A DNA stretch of 64,000 bases from Sutcliffiella deserti (GCF_020037475.1 NZ_JAIQDB010000006.1:62001-126000); one strand, 5' to 3'; shown: positions 32,236 to 41,327, numbered from the stretch's first letter. The notes: generated by a model from the letters alone, not told the origin. Numbers and translations are program-made.

Positions 32236-33096
32236 TTATTTTTTATCCACCCCATATAAGAACCAAGGAGATGGTAAGTCGAATTTATGGCTAGATGGTA
32301 AAGATTTAACGGCCTCCTTTGTCAAATCCATCCATATGTAAGTGTCGTCTTCACCCGTTTGCTTTTTCAAGGTTTTGTAATCGTGCGAGATGGTTTCCCA
32401 TAATCCTTTTTGTGAAAAGAGGTCGTTCCAAGGGTAGACAGCATGTAAGTAATGGTGTCCCTTTTGGTCGTGTTTAGTGATTAGGAATCGTGATTGTTCT
32501 TCATTTTCATAAAAGGACCATTTCTCTAATTCCTGTTCGTGAAATAAATCATCTGACGCTGGAAAGGAATAATAGCATTCATATGGAAAAACCAATGATG
32601 GTTTCACATAAACTTCTTTGATCCACTCTTTCTTTCGTTCAGGAGAGTGTATCCGCTGCCATGGTTTTGAACCGGATTCAAGAGCAGAAGTATCATTTGT
32701 TATCGCACCATAAGAAACAAGTGCAAGAGATAATCCAAGTTTTTCAAGGACCTTACGGGCAGGTAAGTTATCCTCCTGGGTGTTGGATCCAACCCATTGG
32801 ACTCCGCTAACTTTAAAAGCTTCCTTCATTATATGCTCAGTTAATATTGTGGAAAAATTATTCCCTCTGAATCGGCGGTCTGTCCTTAACCTGCCTAGCA
32901 TGGCATAACGCTTGGCAAATAGTGAATACCCTCCAATACTAACTAATCTATTATCTACAAATAGCCCAAATAAGCGGTGATCCCCAGTTGTAAGTCTTTC
33001 AAAAATCCGGCTTACATAATCATCTTCTACTCCCGTGTCCATGTCTTCAAAGTAACGAGAATCCTCTCTACTCAACAGTCTAATTAATTTATTCAT
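32236..33096 (-). CDS. GNAT family acetyltransferase
   Basis: 286 residues from ATG 33096 with GGAGGT upstream; an earlier in-frame ATG lies before that site. Residues 40-130 form a GNAT domain (RLFGLFVDNRLVSIGGYSL; RRFRGNNFSTILTEHIMKEA; ARKVLEKLGLS). The C-terminal 130 residues are a distinct Trp-rich region (PSLVFPYECYYSFPASDDLF) of unknown function. The acceptor substrate is unknown. Confidence 0.8.
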   Translation of the reverse strand: MNKLIRLLSREDSRYFEDMDTGVEDDYVSRIFERLTTGDHRLFGLFVDNRLVSIGGYSLFAKRYAMLGRLRTDRRFRGNNFSTILTEHIMKEAFKVSGVQWVGSNTQEDNLPARKVLEKLGLSLALVSYGAITNDTSALESGSKPWQRIHSPERKKEWIKEVYVKPSLVFPYECYYSFPASDDLFHEQELEKWSFYENEEQSRFLITKHDQKGHHYLHAVYPWNDLFSQKGLWETISHDYKTLKKQTGEDDTYIWMDLTKEAVKSLPSSHKFDLPSPWFLYGVDKK

Positions 33097-33233
33097 CTTA
33101 GTACCTCCATCAATCATAGGCTACTATGCTAGTATCACTACTTATTATAAATGATTATTACGATAAAAAAGGAATATATTAAAAGATTGATAGGTAGAAA
33201 GAAGAATGCTTATGATAATGAAGTGGACAAAAA

Positions 33234-33273
33234 ATGCTCTTAAATGGAGTAAGTGGATTCCATTTAAGAGCAT
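33234..33273 (-). terminator. Terminator of the CBO0543-DUF3231 operon
   Basis: ATGCTCTTAAATGGA and its exact reverse complement with a 10-nt loop; on the minus strand TTTTT follows. Confidence 0.75.
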
Positions 33274-33356
33274 CAAAACAGGTATTCCTCCAATTCTGCA
33301 AGTATCTTCGTAGGGTTACTACTACAGCAAAAAATATTTAAAAAAGGATTGAATGT

Positions 33357-33848
33357 TTATAGAGTTGAAAGCTCACCTTTATTTATTTTCCTGATCACTG
33401 CGATAATGGATCGGCACAATAAAAGCTTAACCAATAAACTAATCGCGGTGTGATACCAAGTCCAACCCTTCCTCCATGTAATTAAGTCAGTCTTTTTAGC
33501 TGCATAGGTTTCAAAAATTACTTGAGGTACGATGAATGGAAATGCTTTTAACAGGATAACAAACGGTTTGCTGTTTAGGGTCCATTGATTGTAGTAAAGT
33601 AATAACAAGGGATAGTGAATATAATCAAAAGGCAAGTGAATGGTGAATTTCTTTGGGAATGGTCTGATGTTGTATTTTAAATATCCTTTAGAGACTAAAA
33701 ACCTATCAGCTAGAGAGTTACCGATAATACTTACAAGATACACGATGATCCAATCTTTAAAAGATCGCTTTACAATAGCGAACGGTAATAAGATTAGTGC
33801 TATTAATGTAATTAAGGATAGGAAGGTTACCTGAGATTTTTTAGCCAT
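33357..33848 (-). CDS. CBO0543-type membrane protein (third copy)
   Basis: 163 residues with four or five membrane helices (FLSLITLIALILLPFAIVKR; WIIVYLVSIIGNSLADRFLV). It shares the layout of the pair at 26532-27660 but is diverged (FETYAAKKTDLITWRKGWTW replaces the KKGLFV-EN segment). GGAGGT precedes the ATG. It is 47 bp downstream of the DUF3231 gene on the same strand. Function unknown. Confidence 0.7.
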   Translation of the reverse strand: MAKKSQVTFLSLITLIALILLPFAIVKRSFKDWIIVYLVSIIGNSLADRFLVSKGYLKYNIRPFPKKFTIHLPFDYIHYPLLLLYYNQWTLNSKPFVILLKAFPFIVPQVIFETYAAKKTDLITWRKGWTWYHTAISLLVKLLLCRSIIAVIRKINKGELSTL

Positions 33849-33895
33849 TTGCTTTACACCTCCATTTAATAAGGGATAGCCGGTTGGTATTCCAC

Positions 33896-34906
33896 CTATT
33901 TATTTGCCGACAAATTCATTCGATCATCTGCTAAAGGTGGTTGTTCCATCCATCCCTTGCTTATCATCAATTGTGCACCATCTTCAGCATATAATCCTAT
34001 TTCTGCCATCAAACGAGCATATTCTATTGCAATGTCTCTTCTCTGAGAAATCGCTAGACCAGCAGCCAAGAATCCGACAGCAGCAGAAATTAATGTGACA
34101 ATATGGAAAAGTATTAGTTTGTCCGAAAAAGGTGAAACAGTGGAATCGGTTACTTCTGATGACCATGAAGTAGGGGAGGACAAATCATTTTCCGATAAAA
34201 TGGTACTGAGAATTTTAAACTGGTGCTTACAAAGTTTTTTTCCTCTAAGTAAATATTTTTGTAATTCTTTGGATTGACAAACTTGACTAAACCCAAGTTC
34301 CAAGACAATTTTTACTACTGTTTTTTGCATATTATAGGATATCCCGCTGATTTCCATTGCGTTAAGAGGCCTCTTTTTGCCAAACCAGCCGGTTAGATAG
34401 TATTGTTCATTAACCATATCAATTTGACTAGCCGGACTAATGCGAGGGGGCTTGCTATAGATCCCTTTATGAAGCATAACCTGTACTATTTGCTTATACA
34501 ATTCCATGGATTCTTTATTACACTCGATATAATAGTCGATGATGTCTTCTCGTACGGAAGTGCCGACGGCTCCGGCGTAGCCTGTCATTCCATGCAATGC
34601 CATAACATGCATGTAGACAATGAGGAAGGTGTCTGTAAATAAGGGCGGCGCATCCAGGTTAACATCCTCTTTAGTGAATCCCATAGGAATAGGGTGTTTT
34701 TCTTGTTGGAAAATATTCTTTATTTTTTCAATATGGCTCTCGGCGATTTGTAGAGCAAATTCCAGAACCCTTTTTATATCTTTATCCGTTACCTTAGCAA
34801 GGGAATACTTTATTATGCAAATGGACATCGTATCGTTCATATATTGAGTCCAAAGGTTAGCGATTTCTCCTGTAGTAAGTTTAACTTCGTGACTGATTTC
34901 TTCCAC
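33896..34906 (-). CDS. DUF3231 family protein
   Basis: 336 residues from GTG 34906, 7 nt after GGAGG. It has two similar helical halves (VKLTTGEIANLWTQYMNDTM in the first, a matching SEVTDSTVSPFSDKLILFHI in the second), with HGMTGYAGAVGTSVR and LISAAVGFLAAGLAISQRRD. This is the DUF3231 pattern, probably a pair of four-helix bundles related to ferritin-like folds. The family is abundant in Bacilli, often linked to sporulation; role unknown. Confidence 0.82.
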   Translation of the reverse strand: MEEISHEVKLTTGEIANLWTQYMNDTMSICIIKYSLAKVTDKDIKRVLEFALQIAESHIEKIKNIFQQEKHPIPMGFTKEDVNLDAPPLFTDTFLIVYMHVMALHGMTGYAGAVGTSVREDIIDYYIECNKESMELYKQIVQVMLHKGIYSKPPRISPASQIDMVNEQYYLTGWFGKKRPLNAMEISGISYNMQKTVVKIVLELGFSQVCQSKELQKYLLRGKKLCKHQFKILSTILSENDLSSPTSWSSEVTDSTVSPFSDKLILFHIVTLISAAVGFLAAGLAISQRRDIAIEYARLMAEIGLYAEDGAQLMISKGWMEQPPLADDRMNLSANK

Positions 34907-35451
34907 GGTTGTTCCTCCAATCATGTAGGTATGTATTGAAAGAGGTAAGCATATTACTATGCTCACCTTCTTGTTATCGTAAAGAGACTTAAGCATTACC
35001 TTGAACTATTCTGAAAGATGGCATTCTAACCAAATATTTTAGCCAAAAGGTTCTAATCCTTATTAAGTAGACCGCTCTAATACTTAATCGAATTAATTGT
35101 GACAAAAAGCTAAAGAGAATATTCAAAGTAAATCCCTCCACAATAAAAGTTAGTGTCAAATGAAACACTAAGATTATTATTAGGTGAAGGCTTAAATTTA
35201 TACATTGGGTCATGGGGACTGGTCCCTTGACCCATTTTTCATGTGAGCAAAGCCGCATGGTGCTTCTGGTTTTTCTCTTCTTACTACCAGAATAAAGCGC
35301 ATGGAAATTAATGTAATATTAATGAAACTTTACCCAATTTGAATCGTATATCTATTATAAAGACGTGATTTTTCAATTAGACTGGATCTATTTTGGTGTT
35401 TCTGGGTAAATTGCCCAAACCATTAAAGAGCTTAGAGAAAGAAGGGATGTT
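34907..35451. other. Intergenic region between divergent genes
   Basis: 545 bp holding promoters for the DUF3231 gene and the 35452 gene and one copy of the 29-bp palindrome (35206-35234). Open frames on the minus strand here look like noise. Nothing else is seen. Confidence 0.5.
35206..35234. repeat. 29-bp GGGACA-type palindrome, copy 1
   Basis: TGGGTCATGGGGAC...CCTTGACCCA; arms TGGGTCA and TGACCCA. Same family as copies at 36517, 41304, 42071, 49179, 57775 and 60177. Confidence 0.65.
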
Positions 35452-35901
35452 ATGACAAATAATCAGAAGCGAGCAGTATGTTATATAAGTTATGTGTTCT
35501 TATTCCTGCTGTTAATTTTCATTGGATTAAGGTTTCAAGCATTTCTGTTGACGTATGGTCAAAACAATTATGAAATATTACCTTATTTTTTATTCAAATC
35601 TGTGTTTTCGGTTGTGATCGGAATATATATTGGGCTACCTTTTATTTATAGAAATTTCTCCAGTGAAGGGGCTTGGAAGGTGAATTGGATGAAGTTGGCT
35701 ATAATCGGATTACCGTTTATCTATTTGGCGGTACTTCCGGTATTTTATATTTCAGGAATTTTTCCTGCTATACTGCCTTTCACGAACTATGTTTTAGGAG
35801 GATATTTTGGAGAAGGTGCAAGTGATACTTTTGAAACGATAAACGGGGTTGTCGCAGGTTATATTGTTATAACAAGTATAGGTAAGGTTAGACAAACCTA
35901 G
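35452..35901 (+). CDS. Membrane protein, unknown
   Basis: 149 residues with four hydrophobic segments (ISYVFLFLLLIFIGLRFQAF; LFKSVFSVVIGIYIGLPFIY; LAIIGLPFIYLAVLPVFYIS; FETINGVVAGYIVITSIGKV). An AAGGGATG-like ribosome-binding site precedes the ATG. I do not recognise the family. A DUF3267 membrane peptidase-like gene follows after 40 bp and may be cotranscribed. Confidence 0.65.
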   Translation: MTNNQKRAVCYISYVFLFLLLIFIGLRFQAFLLTYGQNNYEILPYFLFKSVFSVVIGIYIGLPFIYRNFSSEGAWKVNWMKLAIIGLPFIYLAVLPVFYISGIFPAILPFTNYVLGGYFGEGASDTFETINGVVAGYIVITSIGKVRQT

Positions 35902-35941
35902 AGTGGTTACTGTTTGAAATAAGATGAGAAAAGGAGTAGTT

Positions 35942-36424
35942 ATGGTTCAGGAATCGTTAGAAAGCTACGAGGAATTAGATGAAACATTGGAAGCAAGCAT
36001 AGTAAATAAATTGATGAATCGTTGGGCAACCCTTGTACTTGTTGTCATGGTAATTCCTTATTGGGTAATATGGGGCATAGGAGAAAGCAGTCTTGCTTTT
36101 GTACTAAAGATCATTGGAGGGTACATGCTTTTTATCCTACTACATGAATTGCTTCATGTGTTCGGCTATATCGTAATTGGGAGAGCGAAGATAGGGGAGG
36201 TTAAATTAGGACTATTATGGAAACACCTTATGCCTTATGCTCATTGTAAAGTTGCTTTGAAGATAAATCATTACCGTATAGCACTTGTTTTACCCTTAAT
36301 ATTGGGGGTTTTTCCTTCCCTTTATGCTTATTTATTTGGTAGCGGATATTGGATGATTATAGGCATCTTTATGACAGCAGGGGCTCTCGGTGACCTGCTG
36401 ATACTCTGGACCTTAAGGGAATAG
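35942..36424 (+). CDS. DUF3267 putative membrane zinc metallopeptidase
   Basis: 160 residues from ATG 35942, AAAGGAG upstream; the in-frame ATG at 35924 lies before that site. Four membrane helices with the motif LLHELLHVFGY (HExxH) in the second, a zinc-binding signature as in intramembrane or zincin-type peptidases, and a later conserved PYAHCK. DUF3267 proteins are putative metallopeptidases; no substrate is known. Confidence 0.8.
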   Translation: MVQESLESYEELDETLEASIVNKLMNRWATLVLVVMVIPYWVIWGIGESSLAFVLKIIGGYMLFILLHELLHVFGYIVIGRAKIGEVKLGLLWKHLMPYAHCKVALKINHYRIALVLPLILGVFPSLYAYLFGSGYWMIIGIFMTAGALGDLLILWTLRE

Positions 36425-36516
36425 CCCAGTAATGTGTACGTTAAAGACCACTCAAACAAAATCGGCTGCTTGGTTTATCGTCCCAAAACTTGAAAAAAGG
36501 GAACGGTACTTGCAAC

Positions 36517-36545
36517 TGGGTCACTGTACCTGTCCCCTTGTCCCT
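36517..36545. repeat. 29-bp GGGACA-type palindrome, copy 2
   Basis: TGGGTCACTGTACC...CCCTTGTCCCT. With GGGAACGGTACTTGCA just upstream it can form a longer stem serving as terminator of the minus-strand yqkD-like gene. Confidence 0.6.
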
Positions 36546-36558
36546 TTCTAGACCAAAG

Positions 36559-37479
36559 TTAACTATAGCCGATTTCTTCTAAGAATTCGTCGATGGCTTT
36601 TTCGTATTCTTCGCGATTATCGGAGTAGCTCATGGCGTGACTGCCGTTTTTGGCAACGTAGAGTTGTTTTTTGCCTTTCTTTTTCTCAAAAAGCTGTTGA
36701 GTCATCATGATTGGGATAAAGTCATCTGGCTCGCTGTGAATGAAAAGGACAGGATTGTCGATGTTTTCTATAACATTAATGGGCGAAACATCACGAATCG
36801 AGTATTTATCACGAAGTCGTAAAAAAGTACTGGCTATTGGCATGACGAGCTGTTTTGGTATTTTAAAGTCTGCCTTTAATCGGTATGCCAACTGCTCCTC
36901 TAAATCAGAAAACGGACAATCGGCGATATAAAAGTCCGCCCCGTCCTCGAGTCCTCCTGCATACATAAGCAAGGTAGCGGCACCCATCGATTCCCCGTGG
37001 ACACCTATAATAGCTTCGTCGTCTGCCGCCTGATCCCGGACCCAATCGACTACTGCTTTTAAATCATGCTTTTCATAAAAGCCATAGCTTGTTGTCGTGC
37101 CCCCTGATTTACCGTGACGACGATGGTCATACAGCACCACATTCCAGCCTTTTCTCATGAAAATATTCATATACTTAATTGAGTTCAGCGTGTTCTGTGT
37201 TACACCATGGCTGAAAATCATATAGCGGTTCGAATCTGGTAGATCAAATAGTTCGCCATAGATATTATAGCCAAGAGGCGAAGGTATCGTAAGCTCCTTC
37301 TTTGCAAGCTTCCGATAGGCCTCTTCTTTATAGTGGCCAAGCTTCATTTCTCGATCTAATATCTCCTCATTTGTTTTCTTGCGAATGTACATGACCTTAT
37401 TTGTAAAGTAAATTCCTACAAAAAGAACATAGGTAAGAATAAGCCCAAGTATAATAAGTAAATTCTTTAGTTGTTTCAC
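36559..37479 (-). CDS. yqkD: YqkD-like membrane-anchored alpha/beta hydrolase
   Basis: 306 residues from GTG 37479, 8 nt after GGAGG. An N-terminal membrane helix (NLLIILGLILTYVLFVGIYF) precedes the hydrolase domain: SHGVTQNTLNSIKYMNIF, YDHRRHGKSGGTTTSYGFYE, nucleophile GVHGESMGAATLL, Asp in SEPDDFIP and His in NGSHAMSY. The sequence follows B. subtilis YqkD closely as I remember it (same length and block order). Role unknown; probably an esterase at the membrane. Confidence 0.88.
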   Translation of the reverse strand: MKQLKNLLIILGLILTYVLFVGIYFTNKVMYIRKKTNEEILDREMKLGHYKEEAYRKLAKKELTIPSPLGYNIYGELFDLPDSNRYMIFSHGVTQNTLNSIKYMNIFMRKGWNVVLYDHRRHGKSGGTTTSYGFYEKHDLKAVVDWVRDQAADDEAIIGVHGESMGAATLLMYAGGLEDGADFYIADCPFSDLEEQLAYRLKADFKIPKQLVMPIASTFLRLRDKYSIRDVSPINVIENIDNPVLFIHSEPDDFIPIMMTQQLFEKKKGKKQLYVAKNGSHAMSYSDNREEYEKAIDEFLEEIGYS

Positions 37480-37925
37480 CGTGAAAACCTCCAAAAGGTT
37501 AGATATCTTATTATTTATCGCACACTGTTGCTCTTTAGTCCTATCATTTACATTCATTGCTTCACTCAATAGTTAAATTAATGCAATCATTAACATCCAA
37601 AGAAGTTTATATCTTAATTTTACCATTTAGAATATTGGGAGGGAAATGAAGAAAAGTTTTTTTATCCAAAATGCTTTCTATAATGTGTTGCTTCCCCACT
37701 AAAAGACTAAGAGAAAGTGATATATGTTATTGCTCAAATGTCAGAAAAGTGGTAATTTTAAATTATTAGGGTACAAGTAAAGTGTATTTTTGAGAAGGCT
37801 ATTTTCGAAGTTAATGGTTGCGTTAATTGTTACAATCGTTACAGAAAGTGAGGATTCCGAGTGAATTAAAGAAATTAAGATAGTGAAAAGTGTTTCAAAA
37901 AATATACGAGCAGGGGAGCAATGGT
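37480..37925. other. Intergenic region, no gene seen
   Basis: About 445 bp between divergent genes, AT-rich, with promoters presumably at both ends. I see no repeat, structured element or small gene. Confidence 0.4.
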
Positions 37926-38639
37926 ATGCCCACTATACATAAAAATGTACTTATAATAATATTTTGTTTACTCTTTCTTGCTACGCCTAAAACTTACAGT
38001 GCCTTATATGAACCATTAACATTTGAAGAAATGGTTGAAAGAGCAGATTTAATTATTATTGGTAAAAATAATGGAGCAGTTCAAGAAAGAATAGAAAAAG
38101 TGGTAGATACGGACATAGGGGATTATGATTTAGGGTTTACAGAATGGGAAATAGAGGTTACTTCTTACTTAAAAGGAGAACATCAAGGAGAATTCATTTT
38201 GATATCCACACCAGGACCTGGTACGAAAGCAGACGATGATAACACTACCTTTAAGATGCGTTCAAATGAATATCGCTTAGATGAATGGATTGAGGGTATA
38301 GAAAAGGAACTGTTAACAAAAGTGGAGGACATCCTCTTTTTTTTGGAAAAAAGAGATGGATATTATCATCCTATTAATCCAAGTGCAATCGTTCCTTTGA
38401 ATGTAATCGATTGGGAAGAGAACATAGATCCAGAGGTTGTTCACTTAAACGATGTGGACCCAGAATTTTTAGAGGAAATCAATTACTTACGTTCCTATTT
38501 AAAAGATACCCCACATTACTCGCCGGAAGGACAATTACAAGATTCTGACCAAGTGAAATGGTATTTTCTTATTGTTGGGGTTGTACCTTTTGGGTTTCTT
38601 ATTTGGTATTTGAAACGGAATAGCAAAAAGGATAAATAG
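37926..38639 (+). CDS. Exported protein with C-terminal membrane anchor
   Basis: 237 residues from ATG 37926 (GGGGAG upstream). A signal peptide (NVLIIIFCLLFLATPKTYSA) precedes an extracytoplasmic domain of about 160 residues (LYEPLTFEEMVERADLIIIG; WEIEVTSYLKGEHQGEFILI) and a C-terminal helix (WYFLIVGVVPFGFLIWYLKR) with a basic end. The beginning of the domain (ADLIIIGKNNG, EVTSYLKGE) resembles exported Bacillus proteins of unknown role. A terminator follows at 38722. Confidence 0.72.
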   Translation: MPTIHKNVLIIIFCLLFLATPKTYSALYEPLTFEEMVERADLIIIGKNNGAVQERIEKVVDTDIGDYDLGFTEWEIEVTSYLKGEHQGEFILISTPGPGTKADDDNTTFKMRSNEYRLDEWIEGIEKELLTKVEDILFFLEKRDGYYHPINPSAIVPLNVIDWEENIDPEVVHLNDVDPEFLEEINYLRSYLKDTPHYSPEGQLQDSDQVKWYFLIVGVVPFGFLIWYLKRNSKKDK

Positions 38640-38721
38640 CTTGGAAGCGGCATTTTATGAAAAAGAAGGGCATATAAGATTTACCGAACTTCTATACAAT
38701 CTAGTACTTTATAGGGATAGG

Positions 38722-38751
38722 CGACTGATAAATAGAAGCAGTCGTTTTTTT
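38722..38751 (+). terminator. Terminator hairpin
   Basis: CGACTG and CAGTCG with an 11-nt loop followed by TTTTTTT. Confidence 0.7.
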
Positions 38752-38764
38752 GTGTATAAATATA

Positions 38765-38799
38765 TTTACCTTTTGTGCTTTTTAGTGTAAAATTACACT
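38765..38799 (+). promoter_or_regulatory. Promoter with a perfect palindrome over the -10 box
   Basis: TTTACC (38765-38770), 17 bp, TAAAAT (38788-38793). AGTGTAA-AA-TTACACT (38784-38799) is a perfect 16-bp palindrome covering the -10, a likely operator for the PstS-like gene 45 bp downstream. Confidence 0.65.
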
Positions 38800-38843
38800 A
38801 TATAGAACATTGTGGTAATTAAGGGAAAAAAGGGGGAGAATTC

Positions 38844-39995
38844 ATGAGGGTTCTTGGTTCTATTATTTTGTCGGGTATTATTTTGTTTTTGGGGTTTTAT
38901 TTAACAGTCATTACGTTACTGTGGTCAGGAAAGGAACTATATGGTCTAGTGTCAGCTGGTTTTGTGTTTACACTTTTAATCTTTGCCAATTTATTTGTTT
39001 GGGGACTGTTTTCGAAAAAAAGTATCAAGATAGCTTTTATTAGTTTATTAAGCTGTTTTATTTTGTTTGTAGTTGTTGAGCGTGTGAAAGTTTGGCATCT
39101 TCAATCCTTGCAAGTGATGAGCACTCAGGATGTTGATCTTTCTGTTTATGAACCTTTTTCGGAGGATTCTTTAGTAGCTAAATTAGCTAAACCTTCTTCT
39201 TTACAATTAGATGAGCCTTTACTAAAGCTTGACGGTTCAACTGCTTTGTATCCAGTGTATTCGGCCTTTGCAAATGCAGCATATCCAGAAAGTACATATC
39301 ACTTCGCGAATAGTGAAGTGCAATCAACTCAAACATCTGGGGCCTGGGCGAATTTATTGAAAGAAAGTGCAGATGTTATTTTTGTACCAGAGCCACCTAG
39401 TTCAATACAGAACCAGGCAGAATCCAAAGGAGTGGAATTAGTATTAAACCCAATAGGAAAAGAGGCTTTTGTCTTTTTTGTCCATAAAGATAATCAAGTT
39501 AGCGATGTATCCTTAGAACAAATACAGCAGATTTATGCTGGTGAAATATCAAATTGGAAAGAACTAGGCGGAAAAGATGAACCAATTCTAGCATTTCAAC
39601 GGCCTGAAGATAGTGGAAGCCAACAAATGCTTAGAAAAGTGATGGGGACCAAGCGTTTAATGGATGCACCCAAAGACCAACGTGTAACCGGCATGGGAGG
39701 GATTATTGAAGAAACTCTTGACTATGAAAATAGGAAAAATGCAATCGGATTCTCCTTCCGCTTTTTCTCAGAATCGATGGTGCAAAACAACAAAATTAAA
39801 CACTTAAAGATCAATGGTATGTCTCCCTCTATTGAATCTATTCAGCAGGATAGCTATCCTTTTGTGAGTCCCTTTTATGCAGTTCATCTATCAAGTACCA
39901 AGAATCCTAATCTTGACCATTTTCTAGAATGGATAAAGTCCGAAGAGGGGCAATCTTTAGTAGAAAAATCAGGTTATGTACCATACTATGAATAA
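38844..39995 (+). CDS. Membrane-tethered PstS-like substrate-binding protein
   Basis: 383 residues. Three membrane helices in the first 85 residues (GSIILSGIILFLGFYLTVIT; LVSAGFVFTLLIFANLFVWG; IAFISLLSCFILFVVVERV) are followed by a type II periplasmic-binding fold: KLDGSTALYPVYSAFANAAY, VFFVHKDNQVSDVSLEQIQQ, YAGEISNWKELGG, and QRPEDSGSQQMLRKVMG matching the anion-binding loop of PstS. PstS proteins are normally lipoproteins with pst ABC genes beside them; here there is neither lipobox nor ABC genes. It may be a phosphate (or other anion) sensor rather than a transporter subunit. Confidence 0.8.
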   Translation: MRVLGSIILSGIILFLGFYLTVITLLWSGKELYGLVSAGFVFTLLIFANLFVWGLFSKKSIKIAFISLLSCFILFVVVERVKVWHLQSLQVMSTQDVDLSVYEPFSEDSLVAKLAKPSSLQLDEPLLKLDGSTALYPVYSAFANAAYPESTYHFANSEVQSTQTSGAWANLLKESADVIFVPEPPSSIQNQAESKGVELVLNPIGKEAFVFFVHKDNQVSDVSLEQIQQIYAGEISNWKELGGKDEPILAFQRPEDSGSQQMLRKVMGTKRLMDAPKDQRVTGMGGIIEETLDYENRKNAIGFSFRFFSESMVQNNKIKHLKINGMSPSIESIQQDSYPFVSPFYAVHLSSTKNPNLDHFLEWIKSEEGQSLVEKSGYVPYYE

Positions 39996-40525
39996 AGGTT
40001 GTTTTCTCTTACTAGAGACTTGCGGGATGTAAAAACAATATCTTTGATTTTATTCTTATTTAAGGCCGTTTTCGCTCCCACATAGGTGGGGGGTGCAGGT
40101 TCTAGCATCCTACTTAAAATACTAAGTAAGCGAAAACAGCCTAGAAAAAAATAACCTTATTTACGAGGCTATTTTTTATTAACTTGTCTACCGCTTTTTT
40201 TGCTGCTTTGTGACTTTGAATTTCCCACTTGGTAATCCGAGCCAAACTCTACGTCATTTTTATTATCCTGTTTCTCGATTTGTTCTCTTGACTGGTTTCT
40301 CTTTTGCATTCCGTCTTTTGACATTCCCTACTCAGCTCTCTTTCGATTGTAAGATGGATTCGTTATTAATATGCTCAAGTTTAAAGGGAATATTTAAATG
40401 ACTTATGTGATGAAGGTAATTATTTGATTAGGATTTGTTATAGGCAGGTGACAAAGTGGTGGAGTGACAAGTCTCCTTTGGATTACCCATCCTATTGGTA
40501 CTGTGTCCGCTCCAGGTTCCCACTC
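39996..40525. other. Intergenic region with a small inverted-repeat element
   Basis: 530 bp between convergent genes. It holds the 78-bp inverted-repeat element (40064-40141) and a terminator-like hairpin just after it. The remainder shows no supported gene. Confidence 0.5.
40064..40141. repeat. 78-bp element with 13-bp terminal inverted repeats
   Basis: It begins GGCCGTTTTCGCT and ends AGCGAAAACAGCC, 12 of 13 positions pairing. The inside (CATAGGTGGGGGGTGCAGGT) codes for nothing. No clear target duplication. A hairpin AAATAACC/GGCTATTT with a T run follows at 40148-40180 and probably terminates the PstS-like gene. Confidence 0.6.
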
Positions 40526-41221
40526 TCAGACCATTGATGTTTTATGAACATAGGGGAGGTTTTGGATTTTTTCGATAACCTCAGGATTTTGGTCGGTTTT
40601 TTTAAGGTTTACGAGGAAGTTGTATTTTACTCGCTTGATATTATTGGCAGGTTTATATTCTTCCATATCGATTTTTACAATTTCTATATCATGTTCTCTT
40701 AAGATGGATTTCATTTCAGAAAGAATTCCATCCTGTTTTTCTGTTACTACGGTCAAAACGATGGATTCATCCTTACTTTCTAGTACATTAATCCCATGTA
40801 ATGTGAATAATACAATCGCTGTGGTTAGAATGCCTTCAAAAAACATACCTGCACCAATAACAAGACCTAATGCTGCAGTCATCCATACGGAAGCAGCTGT
40901 AGTTAAGCCTCTAACTGAAACTCCTCCATGAACCATGATCGTTCCAGCACCTAAAAATCCAATCCCACTGATAACATAAGATGGTATCCTAGCAGGGTCC
41001 ATTTTAATAATTCCATCGTTATTGCGCGAAATATAATCTTCAAAACCATATAAGGAAAGAAGCATAAGCAAACAAGAACCTAAACCAACTAGAATATGAG
41101 TACGTAATCCTGCCGGCCGATTTTTTGTCTCTCTTTCAAAACCAACAATCCCACTAAGAAGAACTACCATACATATTCTTTGTAAGGTAATTATCGTGTC
41201 TTCATTAAAAAAGTCTAAAAT
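40526..41221 (-). CDS. MgtC/SapB family membrane protein, probable ATT start
   Basis: 231 residues if started at ATT 41221 (minus strand). The canonical MgtC N-terminus is present: FFNEDTIITLQRICMVVLLS, GIVGFERETKNRPAGLRTH, GIGFLGAGTIMVHGGVSVRG, and four or five membrane helices followed by a cytosolic ACT-like domain (VLTVVTEKQDGILSEMKSIL). The first 17 residues have no ATG, GTG or TTG; GGGAGGG stands 8 nt before ATT 41221. ATG 41170 lacks a ribosome-binding site and cuts the first membrane helix. MgtC proteins affect magnesium homeostasis and the ATP synthase in other bacteria. Confidence 0.85.
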   Translation of the reverse strand: MLDFFNEDTIITLQRICMVVLLSGIVGFERETKNRPAGLRTHILVGLGSCLLMLLSLYGFEDYISRNNDGIIKMDPARIPSYVISGIGFLGAGTIMVHGGVSVRGLTTAASVWMTAALGLVIGAGMFFEGILTTAIVLFTLHGINVLESKDESIVLTVVTEKQDGILSEMKSILREHDIEIVKIDMEEYKPANNIKRVKYNFLVNLKKTDQNPEVIEKIQNLPYVHKTSMV

Positions 41222-41303
41222 CCTGATTCCCTCCCTTTTTTATGTATATCCCCTTTTATTTTATGTAGCCTGTTAAAAGGTAGATAAAACATAAAAATAA
41301 GAC

Positions 41304-41327
41304 GATGGACCTGTCCCCATTGTCCCA
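41304..41327. repeat. 29-bp GGGACA-type palindrome, copy 3 (left end short)
   Basis: GATGGACCTGTCCCC followed by ATTGTCCCA, nearly identical to the copy at 42071. Confidence 0.65.

Noticed and set aside
34989..35258. 89-codon minus-strand frame upstream of the DUF3231 gene
   Set aside because: It includes the 29-bp palindrome and has no ribosome-binding site; the hydrophobic stretch is due to AT-rich DNA.
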